The notes under the pieces: generated by a model
Database searches by the model: none
What the model saw: the letters and a program-made list of their open reading frames with translations, nothing else
Told to the model about the DNA's origin: nothing
Made by a program: the position numbers and the translations under genes
Shown here: piece after piece, positions 61,044 to 64,000 of the stretch
Position numbering within the stretch: position 1 is the first letter of the stretch
Layout: every line of letters begins with the position of its first letter
Assembly (NCBI GenBank): GCA_947501445.1
Contig: CANMVS010000005.1
Span: 186,001-250,000, forward strand
DNA length: 64,000 bases
From: an uncultured Rhizobiaceae group bacterium
Lineage (GTDB): Bacteria; Pseudomonadota; Alphaproteobacteria; Rhizobiales; Rhizobiaceae
Direction: 5' to 3'

Positions 61044-61142
61044 ACCGCTTCACGTTTTGTCAGAAACGGGACAACGGTGTGGACCGTTGATTTTATTGAT
61101 GCATTCAGGTTTTGCCGGTTCTGCCAAAACCTGAATTGCTCC
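61041..61142 (+). repeat. dispersed two-hairpin repeat, copy G
   Basis: Begins TAGACCGCTTCACGTTTTGT at the dctM stop, then CAGAAACGGGACAACGGTG, TTGATTTTATTG and a hairpin with arms TTCAGGTTTTG and CAAAACCTGAA. It lies between dctM and the convergent DUF302 gene. Confidence 0.88.
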
Positions 61143-61153
61143 AGACCCGATGA

Positions 61154-61654
61154 TCAGTCGGCAATCGTTTTGGCGGCAATTTTGGCGAATATTGCATCAA
61201 GCTCACTCGCCAGTTCAATCAACGCCTCGCCGCCCTCGTCAAAATAAGGCATGAAAACTGTTGTTGGTGTTTTGTAGGACAGCGTCGTGCCACCATCGGC
61301 ATTTGCTGTTACATAAAACCGGATTGGCGCTTCGATACCGGCAGCAATGCTGGCCTCAAGCATGCGCACGGCAAAATCATTGCGATAAACGCCAACAATT
61401 CTGTTTCCCGGAATGGTAACGCCGCGACTTTCTGCACCTTTCGAAGCACTGGCCTGCGTGACCAGTCCCATCTTTTCATCGCTGATCGCACGATCCAGCT
61501 TCATGTTCATCTGTTTGAACGAATGTGCGCTCACGTGGGTTGCCCAACCCTCACGCTCCAACTCGGCAGCGCTGGCCAATTGAACAGGCAGGAGGGTAAC
61601 AATGCCTGAAACACTCAGCATTACTGCGGCAAACAATGTCGAAAACTTGCTCAT
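61154..61654 (-). CDS. exported DUF302-family protein
   Basis: A 166-residue protein with a Sec signal (MSKFSTLFAAVMLSVSGIVTLLPVQLASA-AE). The mature domain has VSAHSFKQMNMKLDRAISDEKMGLV, NRIVGVYRNDFAVRMLEASIAAGIEAPIRFYVT and LSYKTPTTVFMPYF, the DUF302 fold, whose role is not established. The ATG follows GGAGAG. A 27-base longer frame lacks a ribosome site. It converges on the dctPQM operon with a repeat copy in between. Single-gene unit. Confidence 0.82.
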   Translation of the reverse strand: MSKFSTLFAAVMLSVSGIVTLLPVQLASAAELEREGWATHVSAHSFKQMNMKLDRAISDEKMGLVTQASASKGAESRGVTIPGNRIVGVYRNDFAVRMLEASIAAGIEAPIRFYVTANADGGTTLSYKTPTTVFMPYFDEGGEALIELASELDAIFAKIAAKTIAD

Positions 61655-61928
61655 TCTTGGTCTCTCCTTGGTCGTGTGCAATGAAATTGCACAATCGCAG
61701 GGACAATACCGCCAAGTTTTTTACACATTCCAATCACGTCAAATAACAATGTGCTACAGATTGCGTTTTACCCCTCATTGCGGCAATTAGGCAGCAATTG
61801 GCAAGCTGAACCATATTTCCAACAAAAATTCGATCCAAAACATACAATTGGCAGTTGGCATTGACGATCTGCCTGAACGCGGACTGACCGATGCCAGGTC
61901 AAAACAGAAAATTGGGTGGAGTTTTCAG

Positions 61929-62834
61929 ATGAACAATCACACGTCGACACGTCGCAAGACAGCGAAAGATTTTCCCCAAAAACTTTTGGACCTTTATGAT
62001 TATTATGCACATGGCAAAATCACCAAAAGAGAGTTTCTGGACGGCGCAGCCAAATTTGCTGCGGTCGGTGTAACAGCCTCGATGCTGCTTCAGCAGCTTT
62101 CGCCCAATTATGCGCTGGCCCAGCAGGTGGCTGCTGATGACCCGGCACTTGATACCAGCCGTCTGACATACCCCTCCCCCAATAGCCATGGGCAGGTGAA
62201 TGCCTATCTTGTGCGTCCTGCCGGTGTGAAAGCCAAGTTGCCAGCGGTTCTGGTTATTCATGAGAACCGAGGCCTCAACCCCTATATCGAAGATGTTACG
62301 CGCCGTCTTGGAAAGGCCGGTTTTATGGCTTTGGCACCCGATGGCCTGACCTCTGTTGGCGGTTATCCGGGCAACGATGATGATGGGCGCGCATTGCAGC
62401 GCACAGTTGATGGCGAAAAACTGCTGAATGATTTTTTTGGCGGATTTGAATATCTGATGGCCCGTGAAGACTGTACAGGCAAGGTCGGTGCGGTCGGGTT
62501 TTGTTATGGTGGGGGCGTGGTCAATGCTATCGCAGTTGCCTATCCAGAGCTTGCGGCAGGTGTACCTTTCTATGGCCGTCAACCCGACGCCGGCGATGTT
62601 GCTGATATTCAGGCTGCAATGCTGATCCAGAATGCAGCCCTGGACGAGCGGATAAATGCCGGCTGGCCTGCCTATGAGGAAGCGCTGACGGCAGCGGGGA
62701 AAAACTTTACACAATACATGTACCCTGACGTCAATCACGGTTTTCATAATGATACGACCCCCCGTTTTGACGCAGCGGCGGCGAAATTGGCAGAAGAACG
62801 TACAATTGCTTTTTTCAAAGAGCATCTGAGTTAG
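61929..62834 (+). CDS. dienelactone-hydrolase-family protein
   Basis: A 301-residue alpha/beta hydrolase of the dienelactone hydrolase family. It has the nucleophile Cys in VGFCYGGGVV, the acid in a LDERINAG segment and the His in DVNHGFHND, together with VLVIHENRGLNPYIEDVTRRL and LAPDGLTSVGGYPGN. The N-terminus (residues 18-65) contains KREFLDGAAKFAAVGVTASMLLQQL, then a YALAQQ cleavage-like site, so export with a KR-type (not strict RR) Tat-like signal is possible. The ATG has GGTGGAG upstream. The real substrate is unknown. The crtY gene follows by 28 bases. Confidence 0.84.
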   Translation: MNNHTSTRRKTAKDFPQKLLDLYDYYAHGKITKREFLDGAAKFAAVGVTASMLLQQLSPNYALAQQVAADDPALDTSRLTYPSPNSHGQVNAYLVRPAGVKAKLPAVLVIHENRGLNPYIEDVTRRLGKAGFMALAPDGLTSVGGYPGNDDDGRALQRTVDGEKLLNDFFGGFEYLMAREDCTGKVGAVGFCYGGGVVNAIAVAYPELAAGVPFYGRQPDAGDVADIQAAMLIQNAALDERINAGWPAYEEALTAAGKNFTQYMYPDVNHGFHNDTTPRFDAAAAKLAEERTIAFFKEHLS

Positions 62835-62861
62835 TTCGTATTTCAGGGTAGATGCGCAACA

Positions 62862-64000
62862 ATGAGTACTGAGCAAACTGAAACCAATGGTGCTGATGTC
62901 ATATTCGCAGGTGGCGGACTGGCCAGCTGTCTGGCAGCATTGCGGCTTTCAGAAGCAAGACCCGATTGTACAATTGCAATTATTGAAAGCGGCCGCGAGA
63001 TTTGCGGCAATCATACATGGTCTTTTCACCAAACCGACCTCAGCCACGCGGACTATGAATGGATCACGCCGCTTATTGCCTACCGGTGGGTTGGCCAGAA
63101 AGTTCTGTTTCCAGAGTTTGAAAGAAGACTGTCTACACCCTATGCCAGCATAACATCCACTTCACTGAGGCGGGCGATCTATGCCTGCTCCAATATTGTG
63201 GTGCGCGAAAATACCAAAATTGCTGAATTGAAAGCAGACCAGGTCGTGCTTGAAGATGAGACGATTCTGCGGGCGGCCTGCATCATAGACGGGCGGGGAT
63301 TCACGCCTGGCGAGGATTTGAAACTGGGTTTTCAAAAGTTCGTCGGACTGGAACTGGAACTCGCCGAGCCGCATGAGGAGACTGTTCCGACCATTATGGA
63401 CGCCTGCGTTGATCAACTGGACGGGTATCGCTTCGTTTATGTTTTGCCGCTGTCGAGAACGCGTTTGCTGATAGAAGATACACGCTATAGCGATGGCAGT
63501 GATCTGGATATGAATGCGCTGCATATTGCCGTTTTGGCCTATGCTGTGGAGCGGGGCTGGTCGGTGAAGAAAACCGTCCGATCGGAAAAGGGTGTATTGC
63601 CCATTGCGCTTGCCCATAATGCGCAGCGTTTTTGGGATACGATGCAACAGGACACTGCCCCTATCGGATTGCGTGCAGGTCTTTTCCATCCAACAACCGG
63701 TTACAGTCTGCCGTTTGCGCTCAGGACTGCTGAAATAATTGCCGATCCCAAACACGCGCTGACAACAAGTGAAATGAGGAAGGCAATTCGCGCTTTTGCC
63801 TTGCGCTGCAGCGCCAAACAAAGCCACTACCGTATGCTCAATCGAATGCTGTTCGGCGCTGCACAACCTTCCAAACGTTATGTCGTATTGCAACGTTTTT
63901 ACCGTTTGCCACAGACTCTGATTGAACGTTTCTATGCCGGTCGGCTAATGTCCATAGACAAGTTGCGCATTCTTGTCGGCAAACCGCCGGTACCAATCCA
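62862..64000 (+). CDS. crtY: lycopene beta-cyclase CrtY, cut by the right edge
   Basis: An open frame of about 380 codons running off the window, starting MSTEQTETNGADVIFAGGGL. The N-terminal dinucleotide motif (VIFAGGGLASCLAALRL), NHTWSFH and a central LPLSRTRLLIEDTRYSDG are characteristic of CrtY-type cyclases, which convert lycopene to beta-carotene. Most of the usual length (about 390 residues) is present. It suggests a carotenoid gene cluster to the right, perhaps with crtI and crtB. The ATG has no strong ribosome site (AGATGCGCAACA) but fits the family start. Confidence 0.9.
   Translation, partial: MSTEQTETNGADVIFAGGGLASCLAALRLSEARPDCTIAIIESGREICGNHTWSFHQTDLSHADYEWITPLIAYRWVGQKVLFPEFERRLSTPYASITSTSLRRAIYACSNIVVRENTKIAELKADQVVLEDETILRAACIIDGRGFTPGEDLKLGFQKFVGLELELAEPHEETVPTIMDACVDQLDGYRFVYVLPLSRTRLLIEDTRYSDGSDLDMNALHIAVLAYAVERGWSVKKTVRSEKGVLPIALAHNAQRFWDTMQQDTAPIGLRAGLFHPTTGYSLPFALRTAEIIADPKHALTTSEMRKAIRAFALRCSAKQSHYRMLNRMLFGAAQPSKRYVVLQRFYRLPQTLIERFYAGRLMSIDKLRILVGKPPVPI

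Noticed and set aside
61899-62876. Minus-strand open frame of 325 codons opposite the dienelactone hydrolase
   Set aside because: Antisense shadow. The plus-strand protein has a full catalytic triad and family motifs.
63162-63893. Minus-strand open frame of 243 codons at the right edge
   Set aside because: Antisense to crtY, whose plus-strand frame is open to the edge with clear family motifs.
1-64000. CRISPR arrays, tRNA/rRNA genes, insertion sequences, phage genes
   Set aside because: I read for regularly spaced repeats, tRNA-like cloverleaf ends, transposase motifs and integrases and found none that I can support.

Overview
The window looks like a chromosomal stretch of a marine-type alphaproteobacterium with moderate GC content. 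Supporting traits are ribose-type, polar amino-acid and TRAP transporters, a SoeABC sulfite dehydrogenase, a hydroxyproline-isomer gene trio in an order I recall from Labrenzia/Roseibium, a NAD(P)H-type reductive dehalogenase, and a carotenoid lycopene cyclase at the right edge. Genus cannot be fixed from the sequence alone. No rRNA, tRNA, CRISPR array, transposase or phage gene was seen.

Layout. 0-7 kb (minus strand): a LuxR-type regulator followed by an operon with a very convincing GH31 alpha-1,4-glucan lyase, a Tat-exported cupin-like protein and a Sec-exported unknown. A further gene begins at the left edge. 7.5-10.4 kb: Dabb protein and CoA-transferase, divergent from an aldo/keto reductase. 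10.7-20.2 kb (minus): a ten-kb catabolic operon with a sugar-type ABC transporter (binding protein, permease, ATPase, permease), zinc alcohol dehydrogenase, cupin, aldehyde dehydrogenase and GMC oxidoreductase. A divergent TetR gene lies at its head, and near-identical operator-like 12-mers occur at both ends. 21-35 kb: LivJ-like binding protein, EamA exporters, SoeABC, peroxiredoxin, LysR, glutathionyl-hydroquinone reductase, VOC protein and a KefC/KefF pair.

35.8-39.4 kb: two paralogous HX4D acyltransferase-like genes around an AT-rich spacer, then a PAP2-type phosphatase. 39.7-48.2 kb (plus): a hydroxyproline operon. It has a polar amino-acid ABC transporter, a DapA-like deaminase, a FAD D-amino-acid oxidoreductase, 4-hydroxyproline 2-epimerase, cis-3-hydroxy-L-proline dehydratase and a Ser/Thr-type proline-racemase homolog (probably trans-3-hydroxy-L-proline dehydratase). 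A 16-bp palindrome lies upstream. 48.3-54.3 kb: small stress and regulatory genes, a membrane guanylate/adenylate cyclase, and a sorbosone-dehydrogenase-like protein coupled to cytochrome c. 54.3-61 kb: a self-sufficient reductive dehalogenase fused to a flavin/2Fe-2S reductase, a MarR regulator and, divergently, a TRAP transporter. A 48-bp site with perfect 16-bp arms lies between them. 61-64 kb: DUF302 protein, dienelactone-hydrolase-family protein and a truncated crtY.

A dispersed palindromic repeat of about 100 bp, made of two hairpins, occurs at least six times, with an isolated hairpin and two decayed candidates. Three full copies begin so that the gene's TAG stop codon is the first three bases of the repeat end. 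The strongest candidates for little-described biology are the glucan lyase operon, the dehalogenase-TRAP locus and this stop-codon-associated repeat family.
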